11,551 bases of DNA from Candidatus Omnitrophota bacterium (GTDB lineage Bacteria > Omnitrophota > Gorgyraeia > Velamenicoccales > Velamenicoccaceae): assembly GCA_028717105.1 (NCBI GenBank), contig JAQUOM010000048.1, positions 1-11,551 on the forward strand, in the 5' to 3' direction. The position numbers were made by a program, and so were the translations under genes. Below the pieces are notes generated by a model. The model saw only the letters and a program-made list of their open reading frames with translations. It did not search any database and was not told where the DNA came from. Below, in pieces: positions 1 through 6,713 of the stretch (the stretch's first letter is position 1; every line of letters starts with the position of its first letter).

Positions 1-1233
1 GACGATCTCAGGAACGATCTTTTTCATGTCGGCCTCAAGATTATTGATATTCTGGTTTGTGGGGATGATGCAGTTGGCGGCCGTCACGACGCCGCGGTCG
101 TTGACCGTATAATCATGAAAGAGGATACCCCGCGGCACTTCCACCGCCCCGACGCCGCGGCCGGCGCGCGTCCTGATCGGCCACTGGTCTTTCCTGGGAT
201 ACATCGTGGCCAAGACCTTCTCTTCGTTAATCCCGTCTTTGATCAGCCGGCCCAGGATCGCAATCGACTCTTCAAGACAATATCCCCACTCGACAACCTG
301 GGCGACCGTATTCATAAAGGTGTTATGGCACGGCCGTTTCAACCCCAGATACTCTGCCACCTGCCTGGACTTCTTGTCCAGCTGCCCCCCGTTAAGATTA
401 AAACGGGCAAGCGCGCCCACCATATAGGGCGCTTGGTCGACCGTAACAAACTTGGCGGAAGAATAATCACGCACTTCTTCTTTGATGACGGAGAGATAAT
501 CCTGCGGATCGACGAACCTTTTGCCGTTGACGTTGATCTTGCCGTCATAAAATGCGTATTCTTCATCGCTGGAAAGGGCGACATACTGCGCTTTACGTTC
601 AAAGGCCGGCAGAGAAAGTTTCTTGAATAGTTCGACGGTTTCGGTATAATCCGCGCGCGCCTCTACCATCATCTCGCGGAGTTTCTGAAGCTCGGATTTC
701 TCCGGGATCTTCGTCAGGCCGCCGATGGCAAAAGAGATGGGATGGGTATGACGGCCGGCCAAAATTTCTCCGCCCCAATCAGAAAGCTTTTTCATGCGGA
801 AAGCCCGCTCGATGACGGGCTTATGGGTCTTCACGAGAGGCATGATGCTCTTGACGCCCAAAAGGTCCGGCGCCACCAGAATATAGGCATGCAGGAGATG
901 GCTGTCCATCTGTTCGGTGTGAAGAAGCAGTTTACGCAATAAGATCGTGTCCTCATGGGGAACGACGCCGAGCGCTTTTTCCGAGGCCTTGAGCGACGCC
1001 AGGCTGTGGCCGCAGGCACAGATCCCGCAAATGCGCGAGGTCAAATGCTGGGCCTCATAAATAAGCCTGTCGCGCAGCATCGTCTCGAAAAACCTGGCCG
1101 ATTCGATCACTTTAAACTTGCACTCCTTGAGCTCGCCGGCACGGACGTCCACGGTGATATCGCCGTGGCCTTCGACGCGCGTCAAATAGTGAACATCGAT
1201 CTTAACGTCCTTCGGGCTTGAACTCTTTGTCAT
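1..1233 (-). CDS. hydA: [NiFe]-hydrogenase group 3b large (alpha) subunit, 3' end cut by window
   Basis: Catalytic subunit of a cytoplasmic bidirectional NAD(P)-linked [NiFe]-hydrogenase (sulfhydrogenase alpha). I translated 411 codons from the ATG at 1233, and the frame is still open at base 1. Visible motifs are RVEGHG at residues 19-24 and the N-terminal NiFe ligand motif RICGICACGH at 67-76, with C69 and C72 as two of the four expected metal-binding cysteines. The last visible stretch (NCIIPTNQN and following) normally lies shortly before the second ligand motif DPCxxCxxH. Family members are about 420-430 residues, so probably only some 20 residues including that motif are missing. The ATG lies inside hydD, giving a 32-base overlap, and has only a weak purine-rich site (AGAGAGAG) upstream; no better in-frame start is visible. 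It is the last gene of the hydBGDA set within the window, and a maturation protease gene might follow outside. Confidence 0.95.
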   Translation of the reverse strand, partial: MTKSSSPKDVKIDVHYLTRVEGHGDITVDVRAGELKECKFKVIESARFFETMLRDRLIYEAQHLTSRICGICACGHSLASLKASEKALGVVPHEDTILLRKLLLHTEQMDSHLLHAYILVAPDLLGVKSIMPLVKTHKPVIERAFRMKKLSDWGGEILAGRHTHPISFAIGGLTKIPEKSELQKLREMMVEARADYTETVELFKKLSLPAFERKAQYVALSSDEEYAFYDGKINVNGKRFVDPQDYLSVIKEEVRDYSSAKFVTVDQAPYMVGALARFNLNGGQLDKKSRQVAEYLGLKRPCHNTFMNTVAQVVEWGYCLEESIAILGRLIKDGINEEKVLATMYPRKDQWPIRTRAGRGVGAVEVPRGILFHDYTVNDRGVVTAANCIIPTNQNINNLEADMKKIVPEIV

Positions 1234-1975
1234 ATTTAGCTCTCTCTTTTTGGGTATTGCAATAGAGCGTGAATTTGTCGAGGACCCCCTCGACCGTCAG
1301 GCCGTATTTTTCCAGGATATCTTTCTGCGCGTTCGCGGCCGGGTTATCAATCAGGCCGCGGCAACCGACGCACGGAGCGCCGTTATTCGGCAGCCAGGAA
1401 TTGCAGCCTGCGCGCGTAATGGGACCGAGACAGAACTGGCCCTTGTCGAACAAGCAGACATTTTCGTTCTGTTTGCACTCGACGCATACGGGATACGCTG
1501 GGACCTGATACGGCTTGCCCATCAAAACGCATTGCATGACCTTCACGAATTCCGGGCCGTGAATGGGGCAGCCATGAACATAATAGTCCACCTTCACGAC
1601 GGCGTCGATCGGCTTGGCGGGGATGGCGTCCCGGACGGGATCCACATCCCCATAGACGATCTTCTTCTGTTCTTCCAAGGACTTGAGATTTTTAAGATTA
1701 TTGACGCCTCCGGTCGCGGCGCACGCGCCGAGCGCGACAATCACCTTCGCTTTGGCGGCAATGGCCCTGAGCCTTTCCTCGTCGTGTTTGGATGCGATGC
1801 TTCCCTCCACCACCAGGACATCGTACTCTTGACCTTCTTCGCTCATGATCTCGCGGAAGTTCACGATATCGACGGCTTTCATCAATTTCAGGAGATCCGC
1901 GCCGAGATTGGCCACCTGAAGCTGGCATCCCTCGCAATCCGTAAATTCAAAAAAAGCGACTTTAGGCTTAGACAT
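1202..1975 (-). CDS. hydD: [NiFe]-hydrogenase group 3b small (delta) subunit
   Basis: Small, electron-transferring subunit that pairs with HydA and carries iron-sulfur clusters, related to the 20-kDa subunit of complex I; 257 residues. The proximal cluster ligands are visible as CEGC (C14, C17), GAC (C85) and HGCP (C136). Further cysteines at 164, 167, 174, 182, 191, 202 and 205 fit the two additional [4Fe-4S] clusters of this family. There is no Tat signal peptide, so the enzyme is cytoplasmic, as expected for group 3. I chose the ATG at 1975, which begins MSKPKVAFFE and has AAGGAG six bases upstream; an open frame extends to 2053 but adds residues unlike the family. It overlaps the end of hydG by 8 bases and the start of hydA by 32, so translation is probably coupled. 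Confidence 0.95.
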   Translation of the reverse strand: MSKPKVAFFEFTDCEGCQLQVANLGADLLKLMKAVDIVNFREIMSEEGQEYDVLVVEGSIASKHDEERLRAIAAKAKVIVALGACAATGGVNNLKNLKSLEEQKKIVYGDVDPVRDAIPAKPIDAVVKVDYYVHGCPIHGPEFVKVMQCVLMGKPYQVPAYPVCVECKQNENVCLFDKGQFCLGPITRAGCNSWLPNNGAPCVGCRGLIDNPAANAQKDILEKYGLTVEGVLDKFTLYCNTQKERAKYDKEFKPEGR

Positions 1976-2840
1976 GACACTCTCCTTCGTGACATTCCCC
2001 TTCCATCTGCCGCAACTGATCGTAGGTGAAAACCGGCCCGCTCTGGCAGACATACACGCCGCGGATCTGGCAATGGCCGCACTTGCCCAGGCCGCACTTC
2101 ATCTTGCGCTCCAGGGAGACAATGATCTGATGGCCGGGGATGTCCTTCTTAAGAAGTTCGACGATGACAAACTTGTACATGATCGGGGGCCCGACGACAA
2201 CAGCATAGGTCTTCTTGGGTTCGATGGATACCCCCGGAATGAGGCTCGTAATGAGGCCCACGTTGCCTTTCCAGTCGGGATCGGCGCGGTCGACCGTGCA
2301 GTTGAACTTAATGTCCGTCCGCTTCTGCCACGCCTCCACTTCTTCGCCGAAAAGCATGTCTTTGGGGGTCTTGCACCCCAAGAGAATCTGCACATCACCG
2401 AAGTCCTTGCGCTGGTCTAAAATATAGTGGATGAGAGAACGCAGCGGCACGATGCCTAAGCCGCCGGCGACAAGCAAAAGATCATTACCCCGCATCGCAT
2501 CGAGAGGGAACCCCTTACCGAACGGCCCCCGGATCCCCAGGACGCTGCCTGTTTCGAGCTTATGCATGGCGGTCGTCAGCCCGCCCACCCGGCGGACCGT
2601 CACTTCAAAAAATCCTTTTTCGGTAGGAGACGAGCAAACGGAGATCGGCGCCTCGCCCACACCGAACAAAGAAACCTGCACAAACTGACCGGGCGCATGC
2701 TCCAGGTCCTTCTTGCCGTCCAGTTCGATACGGAACAACTTCTCAAATTCCGTATACTTATGGGTTTTGATGATTCTGGCCTTGACGGGTTTATACGGAG
2801 AGGTCTTGAGCAATTCCTGATAAGATAATTCCGTCTTCAT
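1968..2840 (-). CDS. hydG: [NiFe]-hydrogenase group 3b gamma subunit, FAD/NAD(P)-binding reductase
   Basis: Diaphorase subunit that exchanges electrons between NAD(P)H and the iron-sulfur chain of the hydrogenase, in the ferredoxin-NADP reductase/PyrK-like family; 290 residues, the usual length. An N-terminal beta-barrel FAD domain carries APISVCSSP (about 64-72), in the position of the usual flavin-binding RxYS-type motif, and GPFGKGFP near 105-112. The nucleotide-binding domain starts with LLVAGGLGIVPL near 122-133. A C-terminal [2Fe-2S] site is formed by C249, C254, C257 and C265. The last residues repeat EGECH twice (see the repeat entry). The start ATG overlaps the hydB stop as ATGA, with GGAAGGG just upstream. 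NAD versus NADP preference cannot be read from the sequence. The name follows the sulfhydrogenase scheme and is not the HydG radical SAM maturase of [FeFe]-hydrogenases. Confidence 0.93.
   Translation of the reverse strand: MKTELSYQELLKTSPYKPVKARIIKTHKYTEFEKLFRIELDGKKDLEHAPGQFVQVSLFGVGEAPISVCSSPTEKGFFEVTVRRVGGLTTAMHKLETGSVLGIRGPFGKGFPLDAMRGNDLLLVAGGLGIVPLRSLIHYILDQRKDFGDVQILLGCKTPKDMLFGEEVEAWQKRTDIKFNCTVDRADPDWKGNVGLITSLIPGVSIEPKKTYAVVVGPPIMYKFVIVELLKKDIPGHQIIVSLERKMKCGLGKCGHCQIRGVYVCQSGPVFTYDQLRQMEGECHEGECHV
1974..2003 (-). repeat. Tandem 15-bp duplication at the hydG/hydD junction
   Basis: Two adjacent 15-base copies, 1989-2003 and 1974-1988, agree at 12 of 15 positions. In hydG they encode EGECH twice, giving the C-terminal sequence EGECHEGECHV. 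The downstream copy contains AAGGAG and runs into the ATG of hydD, so it supplies that gene's ribosome binding site and start region. The upstream copy has GTCACG where the start codon would be, so it does not start a protein. Whether the extra Cys/His pair has a role is unknown. Confidence 0.75.
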
Positions 2841-3874
2841 ACGCCCTTCCTTTCATCCAGAAGCCCGTTGACCGTCTCGATCAGGCTGATCTTGGCCATA
2901 CAGGTGCGCGTGCAGCGGCCGCAGCCCGTACAGAAATATTTGTTATATTTGGCCAAGGGATATTTGAATTTCCGGTAATACCTGTGGCGCTGGCGTGCAT
3001 CGCGGCCGGAACGGAAATCTTCGCCCGTCGCGACCTTTGCGAAATCATCCATCTGGCAATAACTCCACGTCCTGGTCCGCACACCGTCATTGAGGTTCAT
3101 GCCCATCTCATCGACGATGTCAAAACAATAACAGGTCGGACAGACGGCCGTGCAATTCGTGCAGCCGACGCACCGGCGGCCCACATCCTGCCAGACGGGG
3201 CTGAAAAAACCGCCGTCAAAGGCCTTTTCAACGGAGGCGATATCGCCGTTAAATTCCTGATGAAATTTTTTGAGCTTTTCGTCCTGGGCTTTTTTCAGGC
3301 GCGCCTTGTCCGCCTCGCTCATTTCATGAACATAGCTTTTGCCGCTCACGAGCTTTTCGCCCTTCTCGGAATTGATGTGCATGGCGTAAGCATCGCCCAG
3401 GTCCGTCAGCATGATGTCGTAGCCGCCGCGCGGCACATGGTTACCGACGGCGGTGCAGGATGCATACGCATCGCAATAATCCATGCATTCGATGCCGATC
3501 ACCGTGGTTTTTTCTTTCCTGTTAAGATAATTCGGGTCGGCGGGCGCGTCATTGAACACGACGTCCAGGCACTGGATGCCGGCGATATCGCAGGTATGCA
3601 CGGCAAAAAGAATATATTCTTCAAATTCCTTAATGGCCTTGTCCGTCTTGAAAGGGTCGATGTGAAATTTCAGGAGCGCTTCTTTTTGCGGAAAATAATA
3701 TTTTTTCGGCGGCAGGATAGTCGGAATATAAACGAGGGACAATTCTTCAAACTCGGAAACATGACAGAAGACATACTGGTTTTCTTTTTTCTTCGGCCCG
3801 AAAACCTTACCGTGATTTTTGAGCGTATCAAACCACCGCGGCATATCTTTCTTGGCAATGATCGCATGCTTCAT
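2837..3874 (-). CDS. hydB: [NiFe]-hydrogenase group 3b beta subunit, 4Fe-4S dicluster protein
   Basis: Iron-sulfur subunit linking the HydD clusters to the flavin subunit HydG; homologous to sulfhydrogenase beta and to the AsrA-type anaerobic sulfite reductase subunit. It has 345 residues, normal for the family. The C-terminal third holds two ferredoxin-like clusters: CVGCTNCTAVC at C235, C238, C241 and C245, and CTGCGRCTRTC at C315, C318, C321 and C325. Other conserved cysteines lie in the N-terminal domain (HTCDIAG, GIECMDYCDAYASC), and CPTCYCFD follows the first cluster. The ATG at 3874 has a perfect AAGGAG with 5-base spacing, which touches a strong hairpin. It is the first gene of hydBGDA, separated from hypA by a 177-base leader. 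The ATGA overlap with hydG implies co-translation. Confidence 0.93.
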   Translation of the reverse strand: MKHAIIAKKDMPRWFDTLKNHGKVFGPKKKENQYVFCHVSEFEELSLVYIPTILPPKKYYFPQKEALLKFHIDPFKTDKAIKEFEEYILFAVHTCDIAGIQCLDVVFNDAPADPNYLNRKEKTTVIGIECMDYCDAYASCTAVGNHVPRGGYDIMLTDLGDAYAMHINSEKGEKLVSGKSYVHEMSEADKARLKKAQDEKLKKFHQEFNGDIASVEKAFDGGFFSPVWQDVGRRCVGCTNCTAVCPTCYCFDIVDEMGMNLNDGVRTRTWSYCQMDDFAKVATGEDFRSGRDARQRHRYYRKFKYPLAKYNKYFCTGCGRCTRTCMAKISLIETVNGLLDERKGV

Positions 3875-3879
3875 AAGAA

Positions 3880-3885
3880 CTCCTT
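3880..3885 (-). promoter_or_regulatory. hydB ribosome binding site abutting a hairpin
   Basis: AAGGAG sits 5 bases upstream of the hydB ATG. Its first two bases (3885-3884) are also the last two bases of the 3' arm of the 11-bp hairpin at 3884-3908, so folding could hinder ribosome access or, by presenting the site next to a compact stem, help it. Confidence 0.7.
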
Positions 3886-3908
3886 AATTCCGCCTCCGGC
3901 GGAATTAA
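3884..3908 (-). promoter_or_regulatory. Perfect 11-bp hairpin just upstream of hydB
   Basis: On the transcript strand, TTAATTCCGCC, loop GGA, then GGCGGAATTAA form an 11-bp uninterrupted stem with a 3-base loop. It ends 9 bases before the hydB start and shares two bases with the ribosome binding site. It is not followed by a U-tract, so it is not an intrinsic terminator. A second purine-rich GGAGGAG sits on its 5' side (3908-3915). It may act in translational control, mRNA processing or 5'-end protection; which one is not shown by the sequence. Confidence 0.7.
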
Positions 3909-4051
3909 CTCCTCCACCCAGCCCAATCGGATAGGCCGGTGTGCCGCTTCCTGCGGCAGCGTATCTTGAGATTTTATGGCTGCACCTGGCCCCAGATGAA
4001 CGGGCCAGATCGCAGGCATAAATTGTCAAGATGGTTACGCAAGGAGTCGCG

Positions 4052-4318
4052 TTAATCTTCTCCTCTTGCATCTTCCTCAAACGTGACACGGACCAGCTTC
4101 GCTTCCGGCCCCATCATGACTTTTTTGATGTCAAGGCGCGCGGCCTGCCAGGGCGTTCCACGGACTGCTTCCTGAAAATGCTCCCGGAAATGTTCCTCAT
4201 CCCACCCGCCAAACTCAGAAAGCTCAACGCAAACAGAGGCGAGCGTCCGGCCGGCGTGTTCCCCCTGGACCTGGCGGATAACACCCAGCATCTCCTTAAT
4301 CGCCTTCGTCTCGTGCAA
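4052..4318 (-). CDS. hypA: Short HypA-like nickel chaperone without the zinc-finger domain
   Basis: HypA delivers nickel to the hydrogenase large subunit, normally with the GTPase HypB. The reading frame starts at TTG (4318) as MHETKAIKEML, matching the HypA N-terminus, where His2 is the known nickel ligand and Glu3 is also conserved. A GGAGGGG site lies 5 bases upstream, and hypE ends 11 bases before. The product is 88 residues against about 113-118 for normal HypA. The first part, including VELSEFGGWDEEHFREHFQ, follows the family. After LDIKKV near residue 67 the chain jumps to AKLVRVTFEE, which resembles the last strand of HypA, so the two CxxC zinc motifs are missing. The only cysteine is C30. 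The frame is open upstream to an ATG at 4459, but that part is hypE read in another frame. This could be a specialised variant or a degraded copy; the intact fold ends favour the former. Confidence 0.75.
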   Translation of the reverse strand: MHETKAIKEMLGVIRQVQGEHAGRTLASVCVELSEFGGWDEEHFREHFQEAVRGTPWQAARLDIKKVMMGPEAKLVRVTFEEDARGED

Positions 4319-4321
4319 AAG

Positions 4322-4328
4322 CCCCTCC
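4322..4328 (-). promoter_or_regulatory. Ribosome binding site that fixes the TTG start of hypA
   Basis: GGAGGGG lies between the hypE stop (4332-4330) and the TTG at 4318, with 5 bases from GGAGG to the start codon. It supports TTG as the true start, since no ATG or GTG lies at the family N-terminus. Confidence 0.75.
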
Positions 4329-4329
4329 G

Positions 4330-5331
4330 TCAACAAATTCTGGGGATCGCGTCTGTGACGGGCATGCCCAAAACCCTTGACCCGCCGGCCGACGTCTCCA
4401 GATACACCTTGGACTTTTTCTCGGAAAGAACCTCGCCGATAAGCGCAGCCTGTCGGCACGAAGGAACAGATCTTAACAATCTTAAGGCCTTGGGGGCGTC
4501 GCTCTCGCCGACGAAAAAGAGCATTTTGCCCTCATTGGCGATATCCAACGGCTCCAAGCCCAGGATTTCGCAGAGCGATCTGCAAGAAGCGGTGGCAGGA
4601 ATCCTTTTTTCGAGCAGAGCCAAAGAAAAACCGCAGGACTGTGCGATTTCATTGGCCGCTGCGGAGACTCCGCCGCGTGTCGGATCCCGCATAAAATGAA
4701 CATCAACATGTTCTTGAAGTAATAATTTTACAATACCCCATAAGGATTTGCAATCGCTTTTTATGGAGGTCCTGCCCTCAAAACCCTGCCGGCTGGCAAG
4801 GATGCTCAAGCCGTGCTGGGCCACCGGGCCATTGATCAGAATTTTATCTCCAGGACGGATCTTTTTAGTATCCAATAACTTATGGACGAAACCGATCCCC
4901 GTCGTGTTAATAAAAAGCTTGTCCGCTTTGCCGCGGGGCACGACCTTCGTATCTCCTGTGACAATGGCCGTTTTCTGCTCCCTGGCTTCCCGGGCCATTG
5001 AAGAAACAATCGTTCTCAAGGAGCCAAGCGCAAAGCCTTCTTCGATGACAAAGGATGCCGAGAGATACTTCGGCTCAGCGCCGCAGGAGGCCAGGTCATT
5101 CACCGTACCGCACACGGCCAGCTTGCCGATGTCCCCTCCGGGGAACACGATAGGGTCAACGACAAAAGAATCCGTCGTCATCGCATAGCGGCCGCCCGCG
5201 AGCGTAACGACAGAGGCGTCGTCAAGCTTCCTTAAATAAGCATTGTCGAAAGCGGCAGCAAAAATCTCATGGACAAGTTTCCGCGTCAGTGCGCCGCCCG
5301 AGCCGTGAGAAAGGGATATGTATTCTTTCAT
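4330..5331 (-). CDS. hypE: Hydrogenase maturation protein HypE (carbamoyl dehydratase)
   Basis: HypE takes the carbamoyl group from HypF onto its C-terminal cysteine and dehydrates it with ATP to a thiocyanate, the source of the two cyanide ligands of the NiFe site. It has 333 residues and belongs to the PurM/SelD fold family. SHGSGG (8-13), DDAS (37-40), TTDSFVVDPIVFPGGDIGKL (52-71), TGDTKV in the central part and RDPTRGG are the expected nucleotide-binding and core motifs. The protein ends in PRIC, so the essential terminal cysteine C333 is present and the enzyme looks functional. Its ATG overlaps the hypD stop as ATGA, and hypA follows 11 bases after its stop. Confidence 0.96.
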   Translation of the reverse strand: MKEYISLSHGSGGALTRKLVHEIFAAAFDNAYLRKLDDASVVTLAGGRYAMTTDSFVVDPIVFPGGDIGKLAVCGTVNDLASCGAEPKYLSASFVIEEGFALGSLRTIVSSMAREAREQKTAIVTGDTKVVPRGKADKLFINTTGIGFVHKLLDTKKIRPGDKILINGPVAQHGLSILASRQGFEGRTSIKSDCKSLWGIVKLLLQEHVDVHFMRDPTRGGVSAAANEIAQSCGFSLALLEKRIPATASCRSLCEILGLEPLDIANEGKMLFFVGESDAPKALRLLRSVPSCRQAALIGEVLSEKKSKVYLETSAGGSRVLGMPVTDAIPRIC

Positions 5332-6413
5332 GAGACTTCAAAAAATGCCCTGCAGGTGCCTTCTCGCGAAACCATGCAAGGCCCCAGCGGTTTTCGCGGC
5401 GTGCATTGTTTGCCGAAATAACGGCAAGCCGGAGGCTCAATTTTTCCTGTCAGCACCCCGGCGCACAGACAGCCGCCGCGCGCTTCCCGTGTTCCTTCTT
5501 CCTTAAGGCCGAAGGCGCGCCGCGCATCCAGAAAGGCATAAGGCTGCCGCAAGAACAACCCGCTTTTTGGAATAACACCCAGGCCGCGCCATAAGCTGTC
5601 TTTCGATATAAAAACTTCCCGTAACAGCGCCTTCGCCCTCTCGTTACCAGCCTCCCTGACAACCCGGCAATACCCGTTCTCCAGGACGGCCTTGTGAAGA
5701 CGCGCGGCAACAATGATCGTATGGATGGCCGAAAGGATATCCAGCGGCTCAAAACCGGTTATCACGGCGGGCAGGCGCAGGGCGCGCATCACCTGCCTGT
5801 AGCCTTGCATGCCGATCACAACGCTGACATGGCCCGGCAGGAGAAACCCGTCGAGACAGAGATCCTTGTCCCTCCCCAGACCCAAGAGGGCCGGGGGAAT
5901 CGTCTTATGCGCGCCATAAATCAGTAAATTCCTAAGCCTCTCCTTCCGCGCCCGCAAAGCCAGGATGCCGGTGGCAGGAGCGGTTGTTTCAAAGCCGACG
6001 GCCAGAAAAACAATCCTTCTGTCTTTGAGATCTTTGGCCATCTCCAAAACCTCCAGGGCGGAATTCACGGAACGGATATCCGCGCCCCTTGCTTTTAGGC
6101 CCTGGAGTGAATCGCCTCCCGCAGGAACGCGCAGCATATCGGGATATGTCGCGATCGTTACATTCTTTTCGGCGGCCATCCGAAAAGCATTCCGCAGATA
6201 GACATCGCTGGTAACACAAACAGGGCAACCGGGACCGGAAATCAACCGGATACGCCCGGACAGCATACTGGGAATGCCGAAACGCCTGATGGCCGCCGTA
6301 TGCGTACCGCAGACCTCCATGATCCGGAAATCGCTGTTCCCTGCGGCGGCGTTGATCCGGCGCGCCAGGGCCAGACAAGCCCTGGCCCCCCTGAAATCAT
6401 CGACATATTTCAT
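5328..6413 (-). CDS. hypD: Hydrogenase maturation protein HypD
   Basis: HypD is the [4Fe-4S] scaffold that, with HypC, builds the Fe(CN)2CO unit before its transfer to the large subunit. It has 361 residues, full length. Conserved motifs are CGTHT at 35-39, GPGCPVC at 60-66 (C63, C66), GFETTAP at 140-146, DGFLLPGHVS, and TGFEPLDIL. The C-terminal cysteine-rich part (C315, C317, C330, C337, C346, C354, in a CxC...C...CTP...CMVS...C arrangement) carries the cluster ligands. It starts in an ATGA overlap with hypC and ends in an ATGA overlap with hypE, so the three genes are translationally coupled. Confidence 0.96.
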   Translation of the reverse strand: MKYVDDFRGARACLALARRINAAAGNSDFRIMEVCGTHTAAIRRFGIPSMLSGRIRLISGPGCPVCVTSDVYLRNAFRMAAEKNVTIATYPDMLRVPAGGDSLQGLKARGADIRSVNSALEVLEMAKDLKDRRIVFLAVGFETTAPATGILALRARKERLRNLLIYGAHKTIPPALLGLGRDKDLCLDGFLLPGHVSVVIGMQGYRQVMRALRLPAVITGFEPLDILSAIHTIIVAARLHKAVLENGYCRVVREAGNERAKALLREVFISKDSLWRGLGVIPKSGLFLRQPYAFLDARRAFGLKEEGTREARGGCLCAGVLTGKIEPPACRYFGKQCTPRKPLGPCMVSREGTCRAFFEVS

Positions 6414-6643
6414 ACTTCTTCCGCCCTGCTTTTAAACGCGACATCACGATAAAGCCTAAGCGCCTCCCTGGCCTTCCCGGGATCGATCTTCTCAATCGCG
6501 ATGCCGGCATGGACAAGGACGTATTCGCCTTTTTTTAAGGAACGTAACAACTGGATATTGACGCGCGCCTTAACAGCACCGGCGCTGACCAAGGCCTCTG
6601 TCTTTTCTATCGTCTCGACCTTCATGGGAACGGCTAGGCACAT
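6410..6643 (-). CDS. hypC: Hydrogenase maturation chaperone HypC
   Basis: A small chaperone that binds HypD and the large-subunit precursor and carries the iron unit. It has 77 residues. It starts MCLAVPMKV, with the essential Cys2 exposed after removal of Met1. The GEYVLVHAGIAIEKID segment is the signature of the HypC/HupF beta-barrel. The ribosome binding site is weak, with only GTGAG-like bases about 10 upstream of the ATG. It overlaps hypD by ATGA and lies 70 bases after the HypF-like gene. Confidence 0.95.
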   Translation of the reverse strand: MCLAVPMKVETIEKTEALVSAGAVKARVNIQLLRSLKKGEYVLVHAGIAIEKIDPGKAREALRLYRDVAFKSRAEEV

Positions 6644-6670
6644 ATCACGAACTCACTTTCTAGTGCATGT

Positions 6671-6705
6671 TGAAAAACCATCAATAACCCTGGAATTTGG
6701 TTATT
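6671..6705 (-). promoter_or_regulatory. Small hairpin followed by five T between the HypF-like gene and hypC
   Basis: The arms AATAACC (6705-6699) and GGTTATT (6689-6683) form a 7-bp stem with a 9-base loop, and TTTTT follows at 6677-6673. The stem is AT-rich and the T-tract is five bases beyond it, so termination would be weak at best. TTGATG and TAGAAA with a 16-base spacer in the same gap give a poor promoter match. The gap could be an attenuation or processing point before hypCDE. Confidence 0.35.
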
Positions 6706-6713
6706 CCTTATCA

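Larger units (their letters stand above)
3875..4051 (-). other. hypA-hydB leader with three hairpins
   Basis: This 177-base gap is the longest in the window and separates the hyp genes from hydBGDA. Besides the hairpin next to hydB it holds a 7-bp stem with CTGGCCC/GGGCCAG arms (3986-3992 and 4002-4008) and a 6-bp stem with TGCCGC/GCGGCA arms (3942-3947 and 3953-3958). A TTGACA at 4029-4024 looks like a -35 box, but no -10 box lies 16-18 bases downstream. Short open frames across the gap have no plausible start site or recognisable product. I infer an untranslated leader or processing region that lets hydBGDA be expressed separately from the hyp genes. Confidence 0.55.

Noticed and set aside
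1250..2029. A 259-codon plus-strand open frame opposite hydD
   Set aside because: It is antisense to a complete hydrogenase small subunit and its residues resemble no protein family.
2984..3934. A 316-codon plus-strand open frame opposite hydB
   Set aside because: It is antisense to a well-supported iron-sulfur subunit and shows no family motif; it is a codon-bias shadow.
4001..4029. A sigma-70 promoter starting with TTGACA in front of hydB
   Set aside because: The bases 17 downstream are GC-rich (GGCCCG) and do not resemble a -10 box, so it is kept only as a hint.
3828..4089. Small minus-strand open frames across the hypA-hydB gap
   Set aside because: They overlap hypA or hydB, have no ribosome binding site and no recognisable product; the hairpins fit a leader better.
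4319..4459. An ATG start for hypA at 4459, giving 135 residues
   Set aside because: The extension is hypE coding sequence in another frame; the family N-terminus begins at the TTG with a good ribosome binding site.
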